From: Planctomycetota bacterium
Lineage (GTDB): Bacteria; Planctomycetota; Phycisphaerae; SM23-33
Reading direction: 5' to 3'
DNA: 64,000 bases
NCBI GenBank assembly: GCA_009908915.1
Contig: JAAAOJ010000031.1
Location: forward strand, 1-64,000
Below the pieces are notes generated by a model. It saw only the letters and a list, made by a program, of their open reading frames with translations, was not told the origin of the DNA and did no database searches. A program made the translations under genes and the position numbers. Of this stretch, positions 53,398 through 64,000 are shown in pieces (within the stretch, counting starts at the first letter, position 1; every line of letters begins with the position of its first letter).

Positions 53398-53853
53398 ATG
53401 AAGGCAGGCAACAATGCCCTGACGCTGGTTGAAGTGGTGATCGTCATTGCGATGTTTGCCATCGTCTCATTGATCGTGGTCCCGGAACTCTCGACGGCCT
53501 CACCGGAGATCCGCGAATCCGCTCTGGTCGCGGGCCTGCAGAGCCTGCGCGGCGCGGTTCGCGAATACCGCGACGACCACGGAGGCCGACTGCCCGACGC
53601 CCAGCGGCTGGTGGGCCAGTTGACCATGCGCACCGACGCCGACGGCAACATCGCCCCGGCCGACGCCGAGCCGCAGGACTACCCCTACGGGCCGTATCTC
53701 CAGGCCGTGCCGGAAAATCCGTTCGTCAACACGCGCATCTGCCGCGATGTCGAATCCGGCCGCAACGGACCGGGCGGTGGCAATGCCGGCTGGTATTTCA
53801 ACGTGCGGACGGGCGTTGTCTACGCCGACGACGACGCGCACGTCGGCCTGTGA
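53398..53853 (+). CDS. GspG-like pseudopilin
   Basis: A 151-residue pseudopilin with a very short leader (MKAGNNA) and the motif LTLVEVVIVIAMFAIVSLIVV. The mature domain contains ESALVAGLQSLRGAVREYRDDHGGRLPD and NPFVNTRIC, and ends with a GWYFNVRTGVVYAD segment characteristic of GspG-type proteins. It precedes a PilM-like gene, so this second locus may add a subunit to the machine encoded at 0.2-8.5 kb. No other secretion genes are here. Confidence 0.85.
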   Translation: MKAGNNALTLVEVVIVIAMFAIVSLIVVPELSTASPEIRESALVAGLQSLRGAVREYRDDHGGRLPDAQRLVGQLTMRTDADGNIAPADAEPQDYPYGPYLQAVPENPFVNTRICRDVESGRNGPGGGNAGWYFNVRTGVVYADDDAHVGL

Positions 53854-54031
53854 GAGAGGTCAGCATTCGGGCAATTCCCGGAATCTCACTGCCTTAGCAA
53901 AGTCGCGCTCGCGGTCAGTCGATAACAACTCCTGCCAGGCCGTCCCGTTCATGGGGCGACCACAGAGGCACGTCGCGAAACGAGCGAGGAAAGGCTGTCC
54001 GGCCCGACATGGCTGGACGCAGAGTCTCAGT

Positions 54032-55183
54032 ATGTTGCACACTCGAAGACATAGCGGCCGATCGCGCACGATCGGCATGCAGGTCGGCCGCGAGGCTATC
54101 CGGATGATCCAGTTGGCCGGCGCGGATGAACCGCGCCGCGTGATCGCCTGTGCCGAGTGGACGGGTCTCGACGGCGAGGACCTGATGTCGGCCTGCGACG
54201 TGATCCAGCCGATGCTTCAGATGGGTGGTTTCCGCGGGCGACATGTAACGCTCTCGCTGCCATATGTCGATCTGGCCGTCCGCAGCGTCAACATTGCCTC
54301 GGGGGATAGACAGACCCCCGCCGCGACCGTCGAGGCCGTCCGCGATACACTCGACGAGAAGCAGGCAAACTCGTGCTACTGGCCGCTGGCGGTCATGCAG
54401 CCGACGGCGTCCGACGGGCGCTCGTCGGTCGTGCTCGTTCAGGTTGCCCGCTCGTGCCAGGAGCAGTGGACGCAGCAACTGGCCGCACGGGGCGCGCTGG
54501 TCGCGTGCAGCCTCCCGCGCCCGCTTGCCGCATGGCAGGCGCTTCAGGCGTTTCTCCGCCGACGCAGCGATCTGCATCGCACGCACGTGCTTATCGACAC
54601 TGCAGCCGATGTGACGGGCGTGCTGGTGGCGGCCGGGCCTGAGCCGTATCTGCTCAAGTGCATCGACATTGGCGAACACCAGATGGTCGCCGCTGCGGCG
54701 GAACACCTGGGGCTCGACCGACAATCGATTCGTCGGCTGTGCCGGCGCATGCAGTGCGACCACGCGGCTCGGTTCGTCGAGGCAGACGTTGCCGACATGC
54801 TGACGCCAACAAGCGACGCGCTTGCATGGGCGCTGTTCGACGCCGTTCGCGAGACGGCCGAGACGCTGGTATTCGAGATCGGTCTCTGCCTGAAGTACTG
54901 CCAGACGACGTTCGGTGCACCGGCACCGGCAGCGGTCTGGCTGGGGGGAGGCGAGGCCGCTGAGTCGATCGCGCTGCGCTACCTGCTGCACGAGCGTCTC
55001 GGCGTGCATGTGCATATGCTCGAGCCGCTCAAGGGGCTGGATATGTCCCGCTCGTCGCTGGCTGAAGACCGGCGCGGCGCCTTGGCCGAATGGGCGCCCG
55101 CGGTGGGTGCAGCACGCATCCAGGCGGCACGCTGGCAGAACGTCGGAAACGCGGCGGCCTTCCAGAAGGGGGTGGCCACGTGA
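54032..55183 (+). CDS. PilM-like actin-fold protein
   Basis: A 383-residue protein that appears to be a divergent type IV pilus assembly protein PilM. The N-terminal RTIGMQVGREAIRMIQLAG segment matches the family's IGLDIGSSSVKLVQL, although the G-D-x-G nucleotide motif is degraded (Asp to Gln). Later HVTLSLPYVDLAVRS and THVLIDTAADVTGVLV align with the actin-like strands, and WLGGGEAA with the second phosphate loop. The ATG at 54032 is the one that keeps this N-terminus. Its TGA overlaps the kinase ATG (TGATG), so they form an operon. It may have lost ATP binding. Confidence 0.65.
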   Translation: MLHTRRHSGRSRTIGMQVGREAIRMIQLAGADEPRRVIACAEWTGLDGEDLMSACDVIQPMLQMGGFRGRHVTLSLPYVDLAVRSVNIASGDRQTPAATVEAVRDTLDEKQANSCYWPLAVMQPTASDGRSSVVLVQVARSCQEQWTQQLAARGALVACSLPRPLAAWQALQAFLRRRSDLHRTHVLIDTAADVTGVLVAAGPEPYLLKCIDIGEHQMVAAAAEHLGLDRQSIRRLCRRMQCDHAARFVEADVADMLTPTSDALAWALFDAVRETAETLVFEIGLCLKYCQTTFGAPAPAAVWLGGGEAAESIALRYLLHERLGVHVHMLEPLKGLDMSRSSLAEDRRGALAEWAPAVGAARIQAARWQNVGNAAAFQKGVAT

Positions 55184-56622
55184 TGGTCTGTCTCGTCCGG
55201 AAGCTTGAGTGGCTGTGCCTGCTGGCCATGGCGGCGGCGGTGGTGGTCATAGGCTGGGAGCTTGCGCGGTACGGCGCAGGCGGCGAGGCGGGCAAGTGGC
55301 TCGGTGCGGCGGGCATGCTGATGTTGGTTCTCGCGGCCGGCGGGGCCGTCTGGGTCGACCGCCGGAATGTCCGAGCGGGCCTGGGCGTGCTGCGGCGGCA
55401 GCTGCGCGAGCTCGGGGGTCGCGCAACGCCGCGGATGATGGTCGACCGCAGCGATGCGACGCCCGAGGCGATCCGGCCGCTCGCAGCGAAGGTGGACGAA
55501 CTGCGCCGCGAGATGGAAGAACTTCGCAGCACGAACTGCAGCCTCGACGTGCGGTATCGCATTGCCGAGGCACGGCGCGAGCAGGCGGAGGGCATTCTGC
55601 GCATCAGTTCGGACCTGGTGATCGTGGTCAACCGGTTCGGCGAACTGGTCTTCGCCAATGAGGCGGCGGCGAAAGCATTTGACTTTCCGATGGGCGAGTC
55701 GCTGCGCCGGAAAATCGAGGATGTCGTGGGCGATACGGCCCTGGTGCGGGAGCTACGGCAGGCGTTGCAGGGCGGCCGGGCCCAGCCGCGGCGCGTGGTG
55801 GAAGTAGTCTGTCACGCCGGCGAGCGGCAGCAGACGTTCCACGTGCTGCTGCAGAGCATGAAGGGCACGGTCGCGGGTACGAGCGCCATCGTTGCGGTCA
55901 TGCGGGATATCAGCGGCCAGACCGAGGCCGAACGCGCCCAGTCCGAGTTCGTCTCCAGTGTGTCGCACGAGCTCAAAACCCCGCTGGCGAGTATCAAGGC
56001 CTACACGGAGATGCTCCTGGACGGCGAAATTTCCGCGCCGAGCGAGATGCGTCAGTGCTACGAGACGATGGCGTTGGAGACCGACCGGCTGGCCAGCATG
56101 ATCGAGCGGCTGTTGAACCTGTCTCGCCTGCAGTCGGCGGGGTTCTGTGCGAGCCTTGAGCCGGTGAGCATGACGGCCGTGTTGCGGCAGGTCCTCAGCG
56201 TGCTGAGCCCGCAGGCCGGAGCGAAGCATCTCGCGCTGCGTGAGCAGTTGGCGCCGGTGTTTTACCAGGTGGAGGCGGATTATGACCTGCTCTGCCAGGC
56301 CATGATGAACCTCATCGGCAACGCCATCAAATACACGCCGGAGGGCGGCGAGGTCGTGGTCCACGTTGCGCCCGATGCATCGCGCCAGGCGGCGCTGGTC
56401 GAGGTGACGGATACGGGCCCGGGCATTCCGGCCGAAGAGCTACCGAAGATATTCGAGAAATTCTATCGCGTGCGGTCAACCAAACACATGGCGCCGGGGA
56501 CCGGCCTGGGCCTGGCGTTGACCAAGTACATCATCGAAACCATTCACGGCGGCCAGTTGTCGGTCACGAGCGAAGTCGGTCGAGGGACGACCTTCAGCTT
56601 CCAGTTGCCGCTTGTGCTATAG
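55183..56622 (+). CDS. PAS-domain membrane histidine kinase
   Basis: A 479-residue sensor kinase. Two closely spaced helices at about 9-27 and 44-62 anchor it with almost no periplasmic domain. A coiled coil follows, and a PAS domain (about 145-250) with SDLVIVVNRFGELVFANEAAAKAF. HisKA has SHELKTPLASIKAY (His near 263) and HATPase has NAIKYTPEGGE (about 380), DTGPGIP and GTGLGLAL. The first ATG overlaps the PilM-like stop. The design suggests sensing of an internal or membrane-associated signal, for example pilus status. Confidence 0.9.
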   Translation: MVCLVRKLEWLCLLAMAAAVVVIGWELARYGAGGEAGKWLGAAGMLMLVLAAGGAVWVDRRNVRAGLGVLRRQLRELGGRATPRMMVDRSDATPEAIRPLAAKVDELRREMEELRSTNCSLDVRYRIAEARREQAEGILRISSDLVIVVNRFGELVFANEAAAKAFDFPMGESLRRKIEDVVGDTALVRELRQALQGGRAQPRRVVEVVCHAGERQQTFHVLLQSMKGTVAGTSAIVAVMRDISGQTEAERAQSEFVSSVSHELKTPLASIKAYTEMLLDGEISAPSEMRQCYETMALETDRLASMIERLLNLSRLQSAGFCASLEPVSMTAVLRQVLSVLSPQAGAKHLALREQLAPVFYQVEADYDLLCQAMMNLIGNAIKYTPEGGEVVVHVAPDASRQAALVEVTDTGPGIPAEELPKIFEKFYRVRSTKHMAPGTGLGLALTKYIIETIHGGQLSVTSEVGRGTTFSFQLPLVL

Positions 56623-56635
56623 CGAGGGCTTTGTC

Positions 56636-57043
56636 ATGCCGGGAAAAGTACTGATCGTTGACGACGAACCTTACATCGTGCATGTGCTGTCGATGAAACT
56701 CGGCAATGCGGGGTACGACGTGGTGACGGCCGGCGACGGCGAGGAAGGTCTGGAGGTGGCCCGCGCCGAGCAGCCGGACCTGATTATCACCGACTACCAG
56801 ATGGCGTGCCTCGATGGCCTGGCCATGTGCCGGGCGTATCGCCAGGACAGCGGCCAGCCGGTCCCGGCGATGGTCATTACGGCCAGGGAGTTCGATATCG
56901 AAGCGGACACACTGGACGGCACGGGAGTGGAAGTGATTCTTCCAAAACCGTTCAGTCCGCGGCACGTCGTGGACACAATAGATCATATACTTCAGGAACA
57001 CCGCAAGGTTGCCGACGTCGATGTGTCGGGGGCCGGCGGGTAA
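56636..57043 (+). CDS. Single-domain response regulator
   Basis: A 135-residue receiver protein. The acidic pair is in LIVDDEPYI (about 8-10), the phospho-Asp in LIITDYQMAC (about 52) and the conserved Lys in LPKPFSP (about 104). There is no output domain. GAGGG lies eight bases before the ATG, 13 bases after the kinase gene. It likely relays phosphate from the kinase or acts on the HD-GYP protein behind it. Confidence 0.92.
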   Translation: MPGKVLIVDDEPYIVHVLSMKLGNAGYDVVTAGDGEEGLEVARAEQPDLIITDYQMACLDGLAMCRAYRQDSGQPVPAMVITAREFDIEADTLDGTGVEVILPKPFSPRHVVDTIDHILQEHRKVADVDVSGAGG

Positions 57044-57052
57044 GGTACTATC

Positions 57053-58816
57053 GTGGGTTGCATTGTCCCCAGAAAACCGTCGGAGGCGCTTCGCGACGTG
57101 GTCGCGAGTCTGCGGAGCCGTGCGCAAGAACTCGGCCTGAGCGTCATGGCCTTCGATCAGCACGGCAAACTGGGCACGCGTCCGCTTTCGGGCAATCCGT
57201 TCTGCGGTTTCGTCCACCAGGCGAGCACCGAGTGCGCGAAGGGCTGCCACAAGCTCGCCCGTTACGCACTGCAGCGGGGTAAGAGTTCGCGGGCCGTCGG
57301 GCCCTGCGGATGCTGCCTGCTGGCGCTGCCGGTGCTGGAACGCCGGCGGGCGATCGGGGCGATTGTCCTCGGCATGCCCACACTGGAAATGCTGGATCAG
57401 GAGCACGTAGCGCGGCTCTGCTCGCGGCTGGGCCTGGATGCCACGGTCATGATGACGGCGGCGGTGGATTCGTGCCGCAACAGTTCCGAAGAGGCTGTTG
57501 ATATACAGCGTGTCTTTTCGTGGCTGGTCTGGGAAGCCCAACAGGCACGCGATACGAACGTCGCCCTGACGAGCCTGTCGACGAACCTCGCGACGACGTA
57601 CGAGGGGCTGAGCCTGCTCTACCGGGTCAGTGGCTCGATGAAGCTTTCCGAAGAGCCGCGCACCTTCCTGCACGACATCTGCGAGGAGTTGCTGGACGTC
57701 ATGGATGTGGAGATCGCCGCGGCGATCATGACCGATGACCGTGTGGATCTCAACGGCGAGGTTCTGATCTACGCCGGCGCCGAGCTGCCGAATCGCAATG
57801 CCCTTGCCGCCCTATGCAGCCAGCGGATCGTCCATCAGCTGGAAGAGCGGGAGAACGCTTTTATCGACAACACGTGCGACGGCATCGAGCAGGCGCGATT
57901 CGGGCGGCGCATCCGGAACCTCATCGCCGTTCCGCTGATCGTCGACGCCCAGATGATCGGCCTGGTCCTCGGCTTGAACAAGCGCGAGGGCGATTTCGAT
58001 ACCTTCGATACACGACTGGCCAATACGATTGCCAACCTGGCGGCCGTTTCCATGGCCAACCATCACATGTACGTGGAACTGCAGGAACTACTGATGGGGG
58101 TCCTGCACTCACTGACGGAGTCCATCGATGCCAAGGATCCGTATACCTGCGGTCATTCGCAGCGCGTGGCGTCGATCTCACGGCGTCTGGCCGAGGAGAT
58201 GGGCTTCTCGCCGGATCACGTGCGGCACGTCTACCTGTCGGGACTGTTGCACGACATTGGCAAGATCGGCGTGCGCGAATCCATCCTCTGCAAGGAAGGG
58301 AAGCTGACGGACGAGGAATTCGACTTCATCCGCCAGCATCCGACCATCGGCGCCAAGATCCTCCGTCGTATTCGCCACCTCGAACCGGTCGTCCCCGGCG
58401 TGCTGTCGCACCATGAGCGGCTGGACGGGCGTGGCTATCCGCACGGTCTGAAGGGCGACGAGGTTCCGCTCGAAGGCCGCATCGTCGGATTGGCAGACGG
58501 CTGGGACGCCATGACATCCCACCGCACGTACCGACGGGCCAAGCCCACCGCCGATGCCATTGAGGAAATCAAACGCTGCTCCGGCACCCAGTTCGATCCG
58601 CGGCTCGTGGAGATCTTCCTTGGTTGGGACATGGACGCCTACATGGCCGACCTGCAGCAATTGGCCGGTTCGGACATTCCCGGACTGGAAGAAACCGGGC
58701 CGTGGGATGTTGGCCTCAGTGGCCTGGCGAGTCGGCCGGAGATGCTCTCGGACATGGAGGCTATCGAGCCGGAGTCGCCTGATACTCGATGGGGAATATC
58801 GTCGGATGGAGAATGA
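57053..58816 (+). CDS. HD-GYP phosphodiesterase with PocR-like and GAF sensor domains
   Basis: A 587-residue protein. The N-terminal domain (about 20-140) has a Cys-rich pattern, NPFCGFVHQ, ECAKGCHKLA and GPCGCCLLALP, resembling the PocR sensory domain. A GAF domain follows (about 185-340). The HD-GYP domain has GHSQRVA, LLHDIGKIG (about 398) and HHERLDGRGYP (about 452-462), all ligands intact. Such proteins hydrolyse cyclic di-GMP. It starts at GTG nine bases after the regulator. Its 3' end overlaps the convergent lipoprotein gene by 56 bases. Confidence 0.93.
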   Translation: MGCIVPRKPSEALRDVVASLRSRAQELGLSVMAFDQHGKLGTRPLSGNPFCGFVHQASTECAKGCHKLARYALQRGKSSRAVGPCGCCLLALPVLERRRAIGAIVLGMPTLEMLDQEHVARLCSRLGLDATVMMTAAVDSCRNSSEEAVDIQRVFSWLVWEAQQARDTNVALTSLSTNLATTYEGLSLLYRVSGSMKLSEEPRTFLHDICEELLDVMDVEIAAAIMTDDRVDLNGEVLIYAGAELPNRNALAALCSQRIVHQLEERENAFIDNTCDGIEQARFGRRIRNLIAVPLIVDAQMIGLVLGLNKREGDFDTFDTRLANTIANLAAVSMANHHMYVELQELLMGVLHSLTESIDAKDPYTCGHSQRVASISRRLAEEMGFSPDHVRHVYLSGLLHDIGKIGVRESILCKEGKLTDEEFDFIRQHPTIGAKILRRIRHLEPVVPGVLSHHERLDGRGYPHGLKGDEVPLEGRIVGLADGWDAMTSHRTYRRAKPTADAIEEIKRCSGTQFDPRLVEIFLGWDMDAYMADLQQLAGSDIPGLEETGPWDVGLSGLASRPEMLSDMEAIEPESPDTRWGISSDGE

Positions 58817-59654
58817 GTAGGGTCTCGTATTCCATGCCCTTGCGCTCGAACGTCAGGAAATGATGGGCGACGCTGGTCGGCCGGCGCGACCGGATGCCCG
58901 GCCCGATGACCAGAAACCAGTCTTTGGGGATCGCCAACTGAAATGTCAGCGGATCGAAACCGAAGAGCACCGGCTGATTCCTGACCGTCGGCACGCCGTC
59001 CGTGACATTGATAACGGACCGCTTACGAGTGGACCGGATCTGCGGCAGGGCGGTGAGTATGACATGGTCCGGCCGCCCCCGCTCGAGCGTCACGCCGACC
59101 GTTAGGAGATTGTCGCCCGGGGGATAATCAGCCCCGCTGAGTGTCTGGTCGTTGAAGTACGTGAAGATGGTCTGGACGCCCTGGCCGGCTTTGAGCACCG
59201 CCGAGCCGGGCCGACCACTGAAAAGCTGCAGCGACTGGGCCTTGAACTGGCGGCCCGCCATACGTTTCAACTCGCGCTGCAGATCATCCCAGGCTTCAGG
59301 CCGGCCGAGGCCAACGCGAAAGCCGTTGAGACCGAGGACGGTTGAGTACATCGCCACCGGCTCTTCGTCGAGATAGCTCCACAGCCGCTCGGAGCCACTG
59401 GCCATACCGGTCGGCACTTCCACCGTCCCCAATCGCAGGTAGACCATGTAGATCGTCCGTGCCGGTCCGGGCGGCGCGTTGGGGTCGGGCACGGGCGTGA
59501 CGGTAACATTGGTCGGCCCGAGGATGTCCTCCATGCTCGGGACGTCGTCGGGGCTGTCGCCGGGCTCGGGGGCACCGGGCGATATCTCGCCGTTGCAGCC
59601 CAGAAGCAAAGCCGCCGTCAGTAGTATCAGGATGGCGCGTTGCCGATGCAGCAT
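58761..59654 (-). CDS. Lipoprotein of unknown function
   Basis: A 297-residue exported protein. The signal ends LLLGCNG (lipobox at about 18-20), followed by an acidic, proline-rich linker and a beta-rich domain to the end (VYLRLGTVEVP, QTIFTYFND, YETLLILHP). The ATG overlaps the stop of the preceding membrane protein gene (TGATG), so the two are translationally coupled. It overlaps the HD-GYP gene tail to tail. No family was recognised. Confidence 0.72.
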   Translation of the reverse strand: MLHRQRAILILLTAALLLGCNGEISPGAPEPGDSPDDVPSMEDILGPTNVTVTPVPDPNAPPGPARTIYMVYLRLGTVEVPTGMASGSERLWSYLDEEPVAMYSTVLGLNGFRVGLGRPEAWDDLQRELKRMAGRQFKAQSLQLFSGRPGSAVLKAGQGVQTIFTYFNDQTLSGADYPPGDNLLTVGVTLERGRPDHVILTALPQIRSTRKRSVINVTDGVPTVRNQPVLFGFDPLTFQLAIPKDWFLVIGPGIRSRRPTSVAHHFLTFERKGMEYETLLILHPTIFPIEYQATPAR

Positions 59655-60445
59655 CAAAGCGGGGTGTCGCTGACCATGTCGGGGGTGTTCTCAGGCTTCG
59701 TCTCTTCGCCGAGGGCCACGCGGAGCATACGCCCGTAGCCGCGGGCGAACTTCACCGTCACCACCAACCAGACCAGCAGGGCCAGGCCTGGGAAGGCGAG
59801 GAAGCGCACGTAGTATAGAATCTGTTCCATCAGGTTCGGGGTCCTCGCGCCCCATCTTGGGAGCGTCTCTGACGTGCGCCGAAGCAATTCGGCGACGTTG
59901 AATGTCGCACCGCAGGCGATGCTCGTATTCAGCGCCTGCTGCCACGGCACGACGACGGCCAGCAGGAACATCGACCACAGGGCAGCGCTGAGAACGCCGG
60001 AGACGCCCGACGCCCGACCGTTGATCGCGAGCATGGTTGCGAACATCAGGATGATCGTGAGGATGGCTGCCGAGACGACGATCATGAAACGGCTACCGGG
60101 CAGCACCCAGGTAAGGCTTACGAACCACAACTCGCTGGCCTCGCTGCCGGTGTCGTCATCGGCGGCGTCTGTTGCCTTGGTGGGGTCGGCCGCCGGTGCG
60201 TCCTCCTCGGTCGACTGGTCGTCCGGTTTATCGGTGGCGGGGGGCTGGTCGGTTTTCACCTCGTTGCGCTCGCTCATGGCGACGACGGCCTGGCTTTCGT
60301 CGATCACGCGTCCCCATTGCACGGCGACGAAGGCGCCGATCTGGATCAGCAGTCCTAGGAGGATCAGCAGGAGGAAAACGTTCTTGGCGGCCCGGACGGA
60401 CCGCATGGCCGTCAGGAACTCCGGTGGTTGTGTCTGTGTATGCAT
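59654..60445 (-). CDS. Four-helix membrane protein
   Basis: A 263-residue protein with helices at about 24-44, 120-142, 150-172 and 217-238. The first two are separated by an acidic segment (TDKPDDQSTEEDAPAADP). AAGGA lies about seven bases before the ATG. It is co-translated with the following lipoprotein through a TGATG overlap. The pair may form an envelope complex. No family was recognised. Confidence 0.7.
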   Translation of the reverse strand: MHTQTQPPEFLTAMRSVRAAKNVFLLLILLGLLIQIGAFVAVQWGRVIDESQAVVAMSERNEVKTDQPPATDKPDDQSTEEDAPAADPTKATDAADDDTGSEASELWFVSLTWVLPGSRFMIVVSAAILTIILMFATMLAINGRASGVSGVLSAALWSMFLLAVVVPWQQALNTSIACGATFNVAELLRRTSETLPRWGARTPNLMEQILYYVRFLAFPGLALLVWLVVTVKFARGYGRMLRVALGEETKPENTPDMVSDTPL

Positions 60446-60555
60446 ATGCCGTCCTTCGTGTTATGACAGCGCTGCTGCGCACAACAAGTTGTATCTACAG
60501 TTATCGGCGTAAGCGACTTGCCTACATAATCATATGCGACGTCACCGCCGGTCGC

Positions 60556-63822
<3,267 letters not shown>

Positions 63823-63845
63823 GCGGTTGCTCCTGGTCGTGATAC

Positions 63846-63880
63846 AAAAACACCCCGCCATCCGTGTCGAATGCGCGGGG
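63846..63880 (-). terminator. Possible terminator just upstream of leuS
   Basis: On the minus strand CCCCGC (63875-63880) pairs with GCGGGG (63853-63858), followed by a T-run of five (63846-63850). It would end a minus-strand transcript entering from outside the window, or attenuate leuS. The remaining 120 bases to the window end show no gene. Confidence 0.4.
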
Positions 63881-64000
63881 CCGGTGTCCTGCGAATCCTT
63901 GCGGCTGATTCGTCAGCGCAGGGCCGACCCCGTCGATAGAGACAGGGCTAGCTTGTGCGGCAGACGGATCATCCTGGTGAGATTATCGACGCGGGCCGAT

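Overview
This is a GC-rich chromosomal window of 64 kb with about 50 protein genes, one tRNA and no phage, insertion sequence or CRISPR. The gene content suggests a free-living Gram-negative bacterium, most likely of the Planctomycetota (Phycisphaerae-like). The reasons are: many FTLVELL-type pseudopilins with C-terminal 'AGADG...' tails; a short PVC-restricted family protein; a TerB-like protein; an F-type ATP synthase whose alpha and gamma subunits carry extra insertions; a long LeuRS; and dense palindromic intergenic repeats. The assignment is an inference from family resemblance; no rRNA is present to confirm it.

Layout. 0.2-8.5 kb (minus strand): a type IV pilus/type II secretion-like operon of two PilB-type ATPases, PilT, PilC and two pseudopilins, one of which has a repeat array fused in frame into its leader. 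8.8-13.6 kb: a GGQ release-factor-like protein, a TPR protein, a 2-hydroxyacid dehydrogenase and lipoyl synthase. 13.8-19.3 kb: MetRS, a small conserved protein, a 57-residue membrane peptide, a cell-wall amidase lipoprotein and a TolC-like lipoprotein. 19.3-30.6 kb: GH2 glycosidase, LemA, an OGT-like glycosyltransferase, tRNA-Ala(CGC), serine acetyltransferase, a TerB-like protein and a PGRP-type amidase. Two structured intergenic loci with C-rich hairpin loops lie here. 31.1-34.2 kb: an overlapping histidine kinase, response regulator and diguanylate cyclase operon. 34.4-37.4 kb: LemA, a small membrane protein, a dehydrogenase and HtpX. 38-42.4 kb: a sigma-54 activator, an esterase, and an AraC regulator divergent from a UroD-like methyltransferase. 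42.7-53.1 kb: a complete ATP synthase operon (Z, I, B, E, F, H, A, G, D, C) broken up by repeats and by unrelated membrane and nitroreductase genes. 53.4-60.4 kb: a pseudopilin, a PilM-like protein, a histidine kinase, a response regulator, an HD-GYP protein and two envelope proteins. The window ends with leuS.

How the genes may work together. Both PilB ATPases carry tandem N-terminal motifs of the MshEN type, which in other bacteria bind cyclic di-GMP. The window also encodes a diguanylate cyclase with an intact GGDEF site and an HD-GYP phosphodiesterase, each behind its own histidine kinase. A pilus or secretion machine under cyclic di-GMP control is therefore plausible.

The most unusual signals are the C-rich-loop RNA candidates at 26.5 and 28.7 kb, the in-frame repeat array in a pseudopilin leader, the roughly 85-residue acidic/proline insertion in AtpG, and a group of genes whose -10 box lies 6-8 bases before the start codon.
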